Assembly: GCF_020184175.1 (NCBI RefSeq) | Contig: NC_065530.1 | Coordinates: 78,283,260-78,347,259 of the forward strand | Direction of reading: 5' to 3' | DNA: 64,000 bases | From: Aphis gossypii | Lineage: Eukaryota > Arthropoda > Insecta > Hemiptera > Aphididae | Shown: piece after piece, positions 49,846 to 62,900 of the stretch | How the letters are laid out: each line of letters opens with the position of its first letter | Numbering within the stretch: the first letter of the stretch is position 1 | Made by a program: the position numbers and the translations under genes | Notes under the pieces: model-generated | Told to the model about the DNA's origin: nothing | Databases searched by the model: none | Seen by the model: the letters and a program-made list of their open reading frames with translations, nothing else

Positions 49846-50989
49846 TATACATATACAATATGTATTTAAATATTAATGTAATTTTGAAGGTACAATAATC
49901 TAAATTAATATTAATATTATGATTGGTACGGTCAATAACCTTAAGTTATTTTTAAAATCTTACTAAAATACTATAATGTTTATAAAAATTCAACTTTTCA
50001 CCAATAGATTAATCATTTACGTATGTGCAATTAACGCTTAATACTATATATTGTAGTGTATACGGTGTTTTTAAAATGCAATATTAAACTGTTATTATGT
50101 ATAGAAACCATTAGCAAATCAATAATTATTAATAACACGTTATCGGACTATAACGGTTTTAAAATAATTTTATTCGATTGATTAATATTATTAAGTACAC
50201 TAGAATTCGGTAGTCGTAGTTCTCATAGGTTAAACATATTAAAATATAATTAGCGCATTCAATATACGTATTGTTTAATAATAAACTAGTATGAACAATA
50301 CAGAATAAAATAATAAATATTCGAAATTAAAAATAAATATTATTCTTTTTTGTAATACATATGTTTATTAGTATTCATGTATAAATATTATATATATATA
50401 GGACATACGTATATGTACGAGTATATGGTGTTTTATAACTAAAATTTCCCTACAAATTGAACTTTAACTATGAGAACCTAAGACCAGAGCGCTCAAAGCC
50501 TTAGCCAAAATATTCTATTACATTTTAGTTAGTATTCAATGGATAATTTAAAGCTTTTAGTGTATATTTATTTTTTACATCGTATAGCTAATCATTTATA
50601 ATTTTTAAGTGCCAATAGTGTTGTTGGAATGAATAATAAAAAAAAAATGAAATGACACATACAGTATAATGTTATATTGATTTGACCCGTATCTATATTG
50701 TGTAAATATAAGGTTACAATTGACCACGACTAGAATTTATTTAATTTTAAAAAGGTTTTCCTATTTTTTTTCCTAATACGTATACAGGTTGTCATAAGCT
50801 CACCAAAGTATTTCGCAACCACCACCACAGATCAAAACAACAATATTCCATTGTTTCAACCGATAATATCGTTCTATTTAATGCACTTATATGCGCAACA
50901 GTAAAACAGTGTTTAATGCATAGGTACACGTTAATTTTCTTTACACCACCTTTATCGTTTTTGCCCTTTGACATTTTATTATTCAAATG
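49846..50989. other. AT-rich non-coding DNA, nothing recognised
   Basis: Only short chance frames and low-complexity AT sequence. From about 50790 the composition becomes more balanced towards the block that follows. Confidence 0.5.
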
Positions 50990-51480
50990 GTTTTCTGTTA
51001 TGGTTTTGACACGAGCCACTCATTGAACTAGTTGTTATCCATTCGTTCTTTTTTTTTATTATTATTATTATATGATTCTTTTCCGCTGCCTCACCCTTCT
51101 CATGTGTATGTACGAAAATGCTAATCATGCAGTTATATATTTTAGTCCGATTAATTTCTGTATTCGTATTGGGGTGAAGAAAAAATTGTGCCCCGTGTTC
51201 CGGTGACTCCAGAGTTTCTACGGGTCGAGGCTTCAAGGCGCTCTCATATTAATAATTCCCGCACATTTGCATCCCGCACAATAAATTGACATTGAATACA
51301 ACGATAAATATACATAGGTACACAGGAAAGTACATGTCACTTTGGATGCATTTTAATCGTACAAGTGCATCGGCTATTGTAATGTACAACAGTATTTGGA
51401 CATTGTTTTTTAAATAATTTTTTATAATATTCCTGCAGGTGCTAATGCACACGTGGCTGGCACGTGTTGCTTTTTTCAAG
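50990..51480. promoter_or_regulatory. Candidate cis-regulatory block with octamer and paired E-boxes
   Basis: Balanced-complexity DNA containing an exact POU octamer ATTTGCAT at 51265-51272. Two canonical E-boxes CACGTG lie at 51450-51455 and 51461-51466, 11 bases (about one helical turn) apart. Pairs of CACGTG one turn apart suit cooperative bHLH dimers such as CLOCK/CYCLE or MITF/USF-type factors. Short open frames overlap the block on the minus strand but show no domain. Regulatory function is inferred. Confidence 0.35.
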
Positions 51481-52981
51481 TCTAATTGCAGTTTAACATA
51501 AACTCAGTTCGTAGATATGTCTAGTGCATTATTTTGAATAGTTTATTTTTTCAGTAACATGAAAGTTAGGTTTCTGAAGCAAATTTAAATTACTAATGCA
51601 AAATGTTATTCATTTCAAGTATGCATTATTCTTTACAACTTTACGAAATTAACATAAATAACATAAACATAAATTACATGTATGTATAGATGTAGTTTAT
51701 TAGGTTTATGAGATATAAAATGATAGGTATGAAAAATATTTTATTTATCAATAATGCGAGTTAGGTCTCAGTATGCCTGAGAAATCCATTCAAAATAATT
51801 ATGTCAGGAATAACTATGTATAAGTATAATATATTTTAAGTACTCAAATATAATAAGTAGGGCATGGATTTTAAAGCAAATTCTTTTCTTTTTATAAATG
51901 GGATAGAAATCTAATTTTTTTACATAAATTCGTTTTACATCATTCTGATAACAAAGAAAGCAATTATTTTTACTAAATTTTATGTAAATGTTTTTTTTGC
52001 TTTTTTCGGTTATTCCAGTTATGGATTTTTATATGTTTATTATTTTATAGAGATAAAAATAGTTGTAAGAAATGTAAAATCCCGGAATGGGACTAAATGT
52101 TTATATTAAATTATTCTTGTTTTCGTTATCGGCTTGATTATTAAATGTTTAAACATATAGATTATTGACGTACCTACGCCTATAACATCGATATTGATCG
52201 TTTCAAAATTTAAGATTTAGTGTAATTTGAAACCTCTTGTATAAAGTATGTACCTATGACTTCAGTAGACGTAGAGCGTATTCTATGTATAAAAACATTC
52301 TGTCAGACATAAGAGTCAGTTTCACTACTGCAAATCTAGAAAAATACACGGTATTTAATTCTTTTTTTTTAATTTAAATTTTGTTTTTAAATTTTTTATT
52401 CATTTTTATAACTAGTTCATGTTAATTTTTGGTCATGTTTTTAAAAATAAATATGCTTCTTTAAAGTGCCGTGTGCTTTTTTTTATTATTCAGTAGTGCA
52501 GTAATTTAAAGATATATAATATATATAATATTCTTGTGTAATAATGATTGAATATAATTCTATATTAAAAGAAACAATATACTATGTATGCATACATAAT
52601 CGTAACAAAATATGATTTACATTTAAAACACATTTCAAAATGTTATCAACATCGATGTTTTATTTTTACTTTTTTTATAATTGAATACATTAATTTTAAA
52701 TAACACTACCTATACGTCCTATACTGTTTTAAACAGGTACCTATTATATCATGTCGAATACGAAAATAGTAAATTGGCACCTATCTATACTGTTAAAACT
52801 ATTAATAACAGCGATAAGTCCGTGTATATAATTATACAGAAGAGCGTGGAATTAAGAAGAACGGTAATCACAGAAGTTGGGTTTGTAATATGTTTACTAA
52901 TTATCGTATCACACCGCGCGATATTAAAATAATGATATATCGTTATAATATTATATTTTATTAATATCTCGCTTCCGTATA
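51481..52981. other. AT-rich non-coding DNA, nothing recognised
   Basis: No supportable gene. The 83-codon frame at 52681-52932 is low-complexity at its start and has no known domain. Confidence 0.5.
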
Positions 52982-53564
52982 CAGCAAAATCTCTTAATAC
53001 CAGACACTCTCGGTCGTCGAGGTTTTGTTCGCTATTTGGATGTATATTAAAATTTCAAATTATTTGATTACATCGCATGACATGTGTACATTCGTATTTA
53101 TTATTAAAATTATAAAAAAACTAAAAAACTAACATTTGAGGAAAATCAGCTACTTAATCTTGTTTTAAGGATTCGGTGCTTAGTCTCTCCATTTGTATGT
53201 CATTTTTTAATTCTACTGTGTTGGAGAACAATGAAGTATTATTTATCTCGATAGGAGCGATTTATTTACGCGTATGTCCTTTACTGCCGAGTGTTGACAT
53301 ACTCATTACTATTTGTGTAGTATGATCTTGATAGTTTTATGATGTGAAATGTACATTACAATAAAATACGCTTATATTGTAGACGCTCACTATAAAACAA
53401 TCAAAATCTAGCCATAATAAAATTTCCATTATTTAGAGTGGCTCGTATTTAGTGATTTCTCCTGTGTATATTGAGTAGTAAAAATGTCTCCGTTGCAAAA
53501 AAAATTGTCCGTTATTTGGAGGCGTCCGCTATTTAAAGATGTCCGTTAAGGGGAGGTTTCACTA
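52982..53564. mobile_element. pogo/Tigger-like MITE, about 583 bp
   Basis: The right end reads GTCCGTTATTTGGAGGCG, then TCCGCTATTTAAAGATG, then TCCGTTAAGGGGAGGTTTCACTA. Inverted, this is the AGTGAAACCTCCCCTTAACGGAC-type terminus with subterminal GGAC repeats known from pogo/Tigger elements. The left end, CAGCAAAATCTCTTAATACC at 52982, is a degraded inverted match, followed by CGCTATTTGGATG near 53030. TA precedes the left end (52980-52981), but the right duplication is not clean. No transposase frame is left in the interior. Confidence 0.65.
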
Positions 53565-54780
53565 GGTACAAATTCGACGAATTTGCGACGGAATAAATTC
53601 ACAGCCAAAATCAATGCGAAACATTATACTAATATTATTATTATACGCCATAGCAGCAATGTAATAACTGAACATAATATACGTCAAGTGTAGCCTCGTA
53701 TATGTAGTGTACTGTTGTACAACGTTATTTTACACCATGTACGCGAGCACATAAAGTCGTGTTCGGACAAATAATATTGCGTGGAAATAAAATCGGGAGC
53801 GATGGGGTCTTCTGCAGCCAGCCGAGACTTAATCGTAATCGAATTCGAGGGTCGGCCTCGGGCGTGGACGTGGTAATTGGCCGTCCACGGAGTCAATTAG
53901 GCGCCAAGAACAGGCGTGCTCACATATTGTACTTGTGTGTGTGTGTGTGTGAGTGTGTTTAACGACAAGCCTCGGACGACGACACAGAGTGTTATTATTA
54001 TTTTGACTTGCAAATTTCGGTAACCAATTGACCGCGTGCCCGTAAATTATATTATATATTATTGTATGTAAAGGTGTAGGCTACTGCATCAGTTCCGCGT
54101 TAAGTGTCCGGACGCGAATATGCCATTCACTGGCCGTGCGTGTATAGTGCACCGGACGGTAATTTGGCTCTCGAGTCCATACAATACGCTCCATTTGGGG
54201 ACACGTCTCGCCATTATATTATTGTGAGCGCTCGCCCCCGCGCGCATATTATACGAAATTCGTGACGGCCGCAGCTGCTGTAAATAGACCTACGACTGTA
54301 TACCGTATTATATAACCCGTTCGTGATTGGAAATACTGATTGGCGGTGACGGGTTAGCGCCCGACCCGAGGGTAGTTTTTGTTTTTGTTTCTATTCGACC
54401 CCCCTCCAAACTTGGCCGTGACATCGCGATGGTGTTTATTCGATTTTTACCATTTTACACCCTATAAATGGTGAAAAAGAAATCTAATTATCGTATGAGG
54501 TAGATTGTTGTAAAATGACAGACCTCTACAACGGTTAAAACTTATTTTTTTAGATACTGAACTTTAGAGTAAGGAATTTATTGATTTTTTAATAATGTGT
54601 GCGTGTTTTTTTTTCTGTTCTAATATTTATATCAGCTGTTTTTCAAATTATAACCTCCTTTATTAGTTTTTACTAAACAATTATTTAGAGAATAATTTTT
54701 TTGAAAATTGTTCTGCACCTATAATTTATAAGTTGAACTAAAAGTTACTAAGTTATTAAATTGTTTTATCAAGCATAATG
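53565..54780. other. Non-coding DNA with a CpG-rich part and a (TG)n run
   Basis: The 53780-54420 part is CpG-rich and includes a TG microsatellite at 53934-53951. Beyond 54420 the sequence is AT-rich. No gene is supported. Confidence 0.4.
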
Positions 54781-55505
54781 ATAGTCATATTATTACATTC
54801 AACAAATATCTCATGCTTTCGCCAGTCGTCACGTTACCAAACAAATTGTGTCTAAATAGTAAATAAATTTAAAAGCTCCAAATCACTTGTACGTCTGTAT
54901 AGGTGTCGTCGATATAAGGAGACGTTTCGACTAAAAATGCTCTCCGAGGGCTAATTCCGCCTCTCGTCTCGTGCTGTTTGGAGTCAGTGCCACTAGAGAG
55001 CTAGATTAGAAGAGAGTCTTTTTTTCTTTGTAATACGTAAAATAGACTTATTACGAACATTTATCTTGTTTTGAGTCGATTTAATTGATTTTAATCAACA
55101 GGCAATTAAATTTCGTAGTTTGATTCTCTGTGAAGATGTAAAAGTTTTTGCACTTTTTGTTCTGTTAAATTTTCAATTTTTCAAAATATTATGGCTTTTT
55201 TGAGCTATTTATAGACAACTAAAATTTTTTATTTTCCAAGGTTTTTTTTTAAATGTTGATAAAATAATTTTGGCTGCTCAATAAAAAACTTAAAAATATT
55301 ATACAAAGTTTCTTATTAGTTGTTTTTATTGTAGTAAACAAAAATTAAAAATCGTTTAACATAATTTATTTTTATAAGCGTCTAAATTTCAAATTTGTAC
55401 GAAATATGTCAAAATCGCGAAAATTTGCAAGTAAATTTGTAGTTGAAAATTCCTAAAATGTTTTGTATTTATATCTAAGATTAAAAAATCTAACACAAAG
55501 TTATT
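54781..55505 (+). mobile_element. Aphid-type interspersed repeat, copy C (empty-site allele of copy B)
   Basis: Its reverse complement aligns along most of copy B. Shared blocks are GTACGTCTGTATAGGTGTCG near 54891, GCTGTTTGGAGTCAGTGC near 54973, GTAAAAGTTTTTGCACTTTT near 55138, and GAGCTATTTATAGACAACT near 55202, the last also in copy A. At 54801-54815 it has an uninterrupted AACAAATATCTCATG where copy B carries the 295-bp insertion. Both ends are truncated or too diverged to place. It has no coding capacity. Confidence 0.75.
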
Positions 55506-56289
55506 TTTTTTTTAATATACAAAATAGTCCGTTTAGTTTTCCCAAGGCTAAACTGTGTTCAAAACAAAAATCAATACATTGATTACGTTTAAAATAAATA
55601 ATGAAAACTTGGTAGAAAATAACTTTAGCGTAGTAACATAATGTAGTTACGTTCGTCTATACATTATGCTATTATAGTGCTAAACACTGCATTTATGATT
55701 GTACTTATTTGAAAAACAGCAATTTTTCGAATTACTTTAATTACACTATATTATAATAATCATTTTATAAGAATGTTTTATATTAGAGATTAGAATACGA
55801 TTTAATTGACATCTCTATAAATATTACACTTTCAAGCATCGGATGATTTTTTATGAATTTTTTGAATTCTGTTAATTTCCAATCTTTATATAAAACTACT
55901 ATTGAAAACAGTGTACGATTTACTATTCTAAAATTATCACATCGATGTAAACCGTAAAACACAATAACAGCTAGTATATTATGAATAAGTTACGACTATT
56001 CACAATGGTTATACACAGTAATACAGAAGCGGAATATGTTACTTATGTGTTCCCACGTGTTACGAAGACTTAAACATATTATTCATATTGCCAGTGCTAT
56101 TAAGAAACCGTTACAGCACACGATAGTATTGTAGTCATATTATTATAGTGCGTGTGTATGCACATCCAAGTTATTATTAATTATATTTTTGGCTATAAAA
56201 AAATGTAAGTTGTTTTTTTTTTTATTCTTTTATATTCAATCTCATAATCATATCTAGTGGACAATTGACTCGCTGATTTAGTTGACACG
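55506..56289. other. AT-rich non-coding DNA, nothing recognised
   Basis: No open frame of note. The first part may be diverged interior of the preceding repeat. Confidence 0.5.
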
Positions 56290-57330
56290 TTCAAATATAT
56301 TCCGGGGATGAATATATTCAATTAAATTAAGATCCGTATCCGCGTGCGCGGAAGGGGACGATTGTTCGGGAAAGGGATCCACGCCACCCGGCAAGGGACT
56401 ACGGAGTTTAATTTACCTAAATGACTATAAGGAGATCCCGGGATAATGCAAGGCAATTTCGGTGCACGGATTTGGACCGGGAAAAATATTTGGACGTTTA
56501 TGTGTGTGTGCATAGCGCGGTATACGTTATATATATGTAATACAACTGCGGCGTGGCATACCGCACGGTCTTATATATTCGGCGAACAAAAAACAAAAGT
56601 CGTCGGGGTGACCGTATGACGCCACCGGTCTTTATTTCATTTCTCCGCTTTTACATAATACTGCAGGCAGAGGTCGTTGTTTTTTATTGTTATGGTCCCG
56701 GGGGTTGTCGTTTCTTGTGCTCGCGTGTATAATATAATATATATACACTCGTTCTTATCAGGTGATAAACAAGCGAGTAAACAAACCGGATATTGTGCGG
56801 CGCGACCACCCCGGGGGCGCGCTCACGGTTAGCGTTGGAATCGCCGGGCGGTGGTGTGGTGAGGGAAATCCAATTTTGGAGTTTTGCGTTCGGACGGATT
56901 TGTAGGGAAAAAAATATATCGTTTTATTATATTATTGTAGTTATAATATCGCCGTACACACAGAGTACATGTGTATATGTTATTATATGTGTAGTGTGCA
57001 CATTTTTTCGTCTATCTGTTCGTATAATCGCGTTACGATTTTCGGTCGGAATGCGCGCCGCGCGGTCTACTATATTACTCGTACATAATATTATAACACT
57101 ATATATCACGATAAGTGTCGCGTGTTTATTCTGTACGAAAAGAAAAGCTACCGATGAGTAACTCGATAGGAATTTCCCGCGTACCTAAACGTGACGTGCG
57201 CGCGCTCGGTCACTCGTTCCGAGCTGTCGGCGTTGATGACCCGAATGACACATATTTCACAGGAAAACTCCTCGACGGGGGTTGGATTTCCGGCCCGCGC
57301 TCACCTATAGACGTCACGGGTGGCTCAACG
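56290..57330. other. CpG-rich block, function unknown
   Basis: Strong contrast with the flanks. Open frames of 122 and 82 codons (56793-57161, 57115-57363) are present, but overlapping antiparallel frames and lack of any domain argue against a gene. The segment 57154-57350 has the least biased translation (contains GHSFRAVGVDD) and would be the first place to test for a conserved exon. Confidence 0.35.
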
Positions 57331-58899
57331 TTGCAAAACGTATTTATTCATACATATATATAATAATATTTGAGGCTACGTGTACATCCTGTACCACACT
57401 GTAAAACTAGTATTATTATTGTTGTTTTTGTTGTTATCGTCATCGTCAATTACTCGAGTGAACTGTGAATATCGAACCATTATTATTAGATATAGTGATT
57501 CGTCGTCTGTTGTAGGTGTTTCACTTTGTTGAGCCAAAATTGAGCCAAAATGAGCCATCTTTCAGTTGAACTTCGTATATATTTTCATTTTTCAACTTTC
57601 AGTAACCCTTATTACAAAAATATGTGAACTTATTGATAATTGGCAGCTATTTTATAAATATTTTTTAATTTAATTAATATAATTAAGAGTACCTAATCGA
57701 TTATTAATTAAGAATATTAAAAAGAACTCGTATTTAAGTACCTAATATCATTGAGTATAGGTATTCTATCTATACTCAATGGTAATATGCATGTACCAAT
57801 TAAATAAACAATGTATTTTATAATGTCATTGATATATATCGTATTATAATAATGTTGTAATAGACAAGTAATCATGAAAAATAAAATATTAAGAATTGGC
57901 TGTACAAGTAGAAGTTTGGTATAACCAAACCATTAGTATAAGTATAATAAAATACATTTTTAATTAATTATATTGTCACGTATAGTATATTAACATAATC
58001 TTTCCTCTTTTTTTAATGATAAAAGCCGTCGATTTTGAAAATATTATCTATGTGGTCAATAATAACATGATGATATCTAAATTCTTACAAGAAAAGGTCA
58101 CCAAAATCCAAAAACATATTGCGATAGAAAATGAAAATATTACCGTACTGGCAGTAAACGACGACGCACGTCATCCGTCTACTGACGTCAATATTATCGT
58201 TTTTTATCTATACTATAATTATGGGTACCTCGATGTACCTATTTCAATATCATTAAATATATCTGTGTAGGCATCTTCAATATATACATCGAATTCGCCG
58301 TATTCGAATGATACTTTTTATGTTTCTCGGTATAAACTATAAATCGTCAAGTATCCAACTCCCCGATCTGTTTTTATGGAAAAGATTTAATAACAATAAT
58401 TATATACACACGAAGTTACAATAACAAAGTCGAATCGTCATCGTATAAACCGACTTTCGTCAGTCGAAAAATATGTTCCGCGTAAAAAGTTCGCGTGTCT
58501 ATAGACCATTGCCACAAAACATATATATACGTCGAGTATAATATTTAAATGGAATGTCAACTTTTACGAGAAATATTGATCGTATACATATTATAGTATG
58601 AGGTGATAATACGAAAAATACTTTTCTATTTCTTTTGGTTTTCGTTTCGTGTGTACATTAGTACAAATAAGTAATAATCTACATGGACTGCCGATAGTCT
58701 CGTTCTGCTGTATCGTTAAAATGTTTTTTCGATATATCCGAACAACTGTAAACAATATAGTCATTAATGTGAGAAAAAATTGCAAAATTCTCGCTTGCCG
58801 TGCGTCATAATATGTTTTGACGGGTTTGGAAATTGTTTTTTTTTTCCAAATCGATAAGTACGTGAGCGGAGATGGATGTCTTTTTCGGACGACTAGACA
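57331..58899. other. Non-coding DNA with a hairpin at 57749-57781
   Basis: CATTGAGTATAG and CTATACTCAATG form perfect 12-bp arms with a 9-base loop at 57749-57781. Otherwise the region is AT-rich and no gene is supported. Confidence 0.5.
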
Positions 58900-59960
58900 C
58901 TCGCATACAATATAGTCACGAAAAAGCCGACGCGCGTTATCGGCGTCGCGCTAAATGGCTGTTTGCACGAATATTCGGAAAATTCGTAACAGCCGAGTTG
59001 CTGCAGCTTGTCGACTTGTTGTGAAACTCGGGCTGCCACGTGTATTATTTAATTGTTTTGATATCGATGTTACGGTATTATGTAAACCTCCTATATATAC
59101 GAACAGTTATTGGCGCGTGAACCTCGCGGTTGTGCCGTTCTCGCGCCTCGACCGAACCCCAAATGCCGGTGACCTAACCGCGAAGGTGACCGACCCGAGA
59201 GCACCAGGCAGTGGGCAGTGGCATATTGCACCGTTGTTTGTAATTGGCATATCCAATAATAAATCGCAAGTTTTGACGAACGCTCATTTTCGATATCATT
59301 ACACACTCGTGTTTAAGTATAAACCTATATAGTATATGTAATATGTTATGTGTACATATTTTCTCATCGGTTTGTTTGTAAACAATTTACGTTCCGAAGA
59401 ATTTGGACCAACGTCCGTCTGGTCAGTCTGTGCCCTCTCCTCTGCTCAATAATATTGCATTATAATACTGCTGATTCGTGTACTTACTCCCACCGTGGTC
59501 GTCGCGGTTTGCGGCTCTGTCGTCACGGATACGCGTAAATATTATACAGACGCTACACACAGACCGCGACACCCAGACGAACGTTGGCGTAGGTCTTTGC
59601 CCAAGGTTGCGGTGACTGCGGTTAGTCACGTGGAAGGCACGTGGAGGCGGTCGTGCACCTGATTTTGAAAATATATTACACGGCGATGGTGCGAATTCCT
59701 CGGCGGAAGTAGCGCGAATAATTTTCACACCTCGTTCGACGTGCGATACAGTCGGTGGGAAAGACGGCGATTATAAGCTAACGATATAGCTAGCGGCTCC
59801 GGAAGTGCGTGCGGGATATATACATGTATTTCCGTAACACGCGCGGCAACCGAATCGGAGTTACGTGCACCCGCCGACAGTTTTTTCGTGCGGGTTTTGG
59901 TTTTTAAGCATATTATAACACACGACAGCACGCCTCGCTCGCGATACCGTTTCAAGCGAC
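58900..59960. other. CpG-rich block, function unknown
   Basis: Balanced to GC-rich DNA with overlapping open frames on both strands (58955-59332 plus strand, 59423-59728 minus strand) and no recognisable domain. A promoter or untranslated exon is possible, but nothing shows it. Confidence 0.35.
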
Positions 59961-62900
59961 TCACTTTTTTCTATTAGAAATTGTTGGATAAATTATAATA
60001 GTAAAATATTTACTTTCACTATATATCTATACAAGTGTGATAGTATAATATATTGTAAGTAGGTAACGCGTGCCAACCCGTTTGATTTCACGTCAAGTCG
60101 TGAGTATCAACGACACCCGCGTAATATTATCGCGTATACGTAAAACCCGTATGCTAATAAAGTACTGTTTAATGGCTTAGATTATGATAAGTACCTAAAA
60201 TATATTTTTCATGATAAAAATGAATTTCAATAATCAAGAACATTTTATGAATGATTCAGAGGAAGTTAAAAAAAATCATGATAATTTAAGCTATGGTACC
60301 TATACTGTAATATTATGCAATATAATTGACCTATATTAATAATTTTTAGGTTTTTGTCGAAAATAGTTTTCCTAGAATTTATCTGTTTGAATCACTCAAA
60401 AAACAATGTTGATCGTCATCGGAAAAGTTTATGAAAGTTTTCACTAAATAATTAACAAGAAACAATTATTATAGTGAATGATAGTCTATTGTTAATTAAA
60501 ATTGTATGACTCAATCATATCTCAACGTGTAAAGTATTAGATACTATTTCCGCGTCATTATATTTTGGTGAAACCGAAGAAACTAGTTCAAGGTTGACAT
60601 TAAAATATATAACTACAATAACGAACATACATTTTTATTTTAAAAAAATAAATAAATAATTGTCATACATAGTTAGTATGGTTCGATTGAGAATAAAAAT
60701 AATTATTTTTTAAATGTACCTCATTAATATTTAATAATATATAGTAATAATAATATTATATTCTATATACTTTACAAATTGTTTCTCATTCTAGTCGCTA
60801 TTAAGAATATGATATTTTTTTAATTCAAAGGTATAGGTATTAATTAACCATAATAAAATGATTTAAATACATATAATATATTTTATTTTCTACACATTTA
60901 GTTCAATGACTAATAAGTGATACGTAAATTTTGAGCAAGCACCTACATGAAGTGTTTCTTGTGTTTTTCAATATGATATACGTTTAATATCGGAATAATG
61001 TACAATTTGCATTGATGTTATTTTGAGTCAGTGGTTCGACTAATTTTGTTACTTGCTTGTATAAGATTTTATACTTTTAAGTACAAATGAATACAAAGGA
61101 AATAAAAATAGATTATCTATTGAAAAGATGATAGGTAGGGTGTTTTTTATGTATGATACCCTTGACGACAAGTGCAGAATATATAGTGCATTATGATATC
61201 GTGGCGTGAAAAACATCAACTCATACATAAACGAGATCAAGACACCTGTAGAAAGTCACCTGTTTTAAAATGTGTGAATTGATTTACCGATAAAAAATTA
61301 TAACGGAATTGTATGTAGACGTGATCCGATTTATGAACTCGTCGTCGTTTATGGGAATTATTGCACAATATTAAGTGGACGAATAAAATAAAACTGAAGA
61401 CTGATTTCCAATATACTTATACTCTGTGATTATTCGGAGAAATAATCCTCCGGCACGAGGATGTTCCAGTTTTATTTACGCCACGAAAAGATTTAAGTGG
61501 CATTAGAAATAATAAAAAAATAAAAATTAATTCAAATCGTCATGTACATGTTATATTAAATATTTATTACCGTAACGAAACGTTGGAATAGATTATAATA
61601 TTATACCGTGTTCGTTCAAAAATAGACGCGCCACGCGTACAAGCGTACCTATATACATATATACAGGTAAGACCTGCGAGAATAATAATATCGTACTCAG
61701 GTCTCGGACGATTCGTTTTTTTTTTTTTTTTTTTTTTTGACGAGAACGTACCTGTCACCGCGGAAGACAAACGACGTACCGAACAGTCATTGTGCTGGAA
61801 AAATAAAATAAAAATAAATTGTAATAAACGAATGTTTAATAACATATATAGGTATATAGCCCCGTTTTCCTCCTCCTATCTGTCGCGCTGAGAAAGAGAT
61901 TGCATCAAAAATAGGATACGTTGATGAATGGTCGTTGGGATGTTTAAATACATATACACACACATGCACATATTAATATATAACGATCGCGATAACATCT
62001 TAATGACGTATCGGATAATGCTCGCGAGGATGGCCGGACATAATATTATGTGACCGGTCTCCGGCGAGCAATCGGGTCGTCCGAGGACGCGAACGTGGAA
62101 GCCTAATCCTTGTAAACATAATATAATATTATACGCGTCCTACACGGTGTACGTATTCTCTGGACAAGTAAAAATAAAACGACGATAATAATATTAATGT
62201 TCGTTGCCAGTCTCCCGTGCTGTGTATAAGTGATATCTTATACGATTCAACGTATACTATAATATTATTATCATAGTACACCGACGTAGACCGATAGATC
62301 CGTCGAATAAGGATTCGACTTGCCACTCCTAAATTTTATTCGAAAATAAAATATATATATAGGTATAACGTGGAGACGATTAGGATAATCTAATCACCAT
62401 GTACGCCGTGTTTTATGTGTGCAGCTCCGATTGCTCCTATAATATAGCATCACGTCTACCCACGGATGCTATGTGCCTATGTATGTTTTGTGTTTTAATG
62501 AATTTTGCAATTTATGGAAACATTTGAAATGACTTACAATAAATACGGAAACGTCGCTGTGCGGTAATAAATATTATTTTACTTTGGCAAGCGATTAAAG
62601 CAAACATGGGTATAATATGCATATGGTATTACTATATATAACATCCTTAAAGCTACTTATTATGATAAGTATGTGACTATGTACGGCGAGATGACGTACC
62701 TTTCCTCTCCGTTGGCCATTTTTGCACATTTATTTTTCGCTAATATGTGTGTTTAATGGATTTTCCACAAATTTGACCACGAGGCGTGCACTTAATACGC
62801 GTTACGACTTACGAGTCGATATGGTATTCAGTAAACGTCGACTTTATATATCCCAGAGATAACAATATGCTCTGTAAAATGCTATAAGTACACCTAAAAA

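Noticed and set aside
56793..57363. 122- and 82-codon overlapping plus-strand frames
   Set aside because: They use different frames across the same CpG-rich block, an antiparallel frame also exists, and no domain is visible. Kept only as a location to test.
58955..59332. 125-codon plus-strand frame
   Set aside because: An antiparallel 71-codon frame overlaps it, composition follows the GC-rich block, and there is no recognisable domain.
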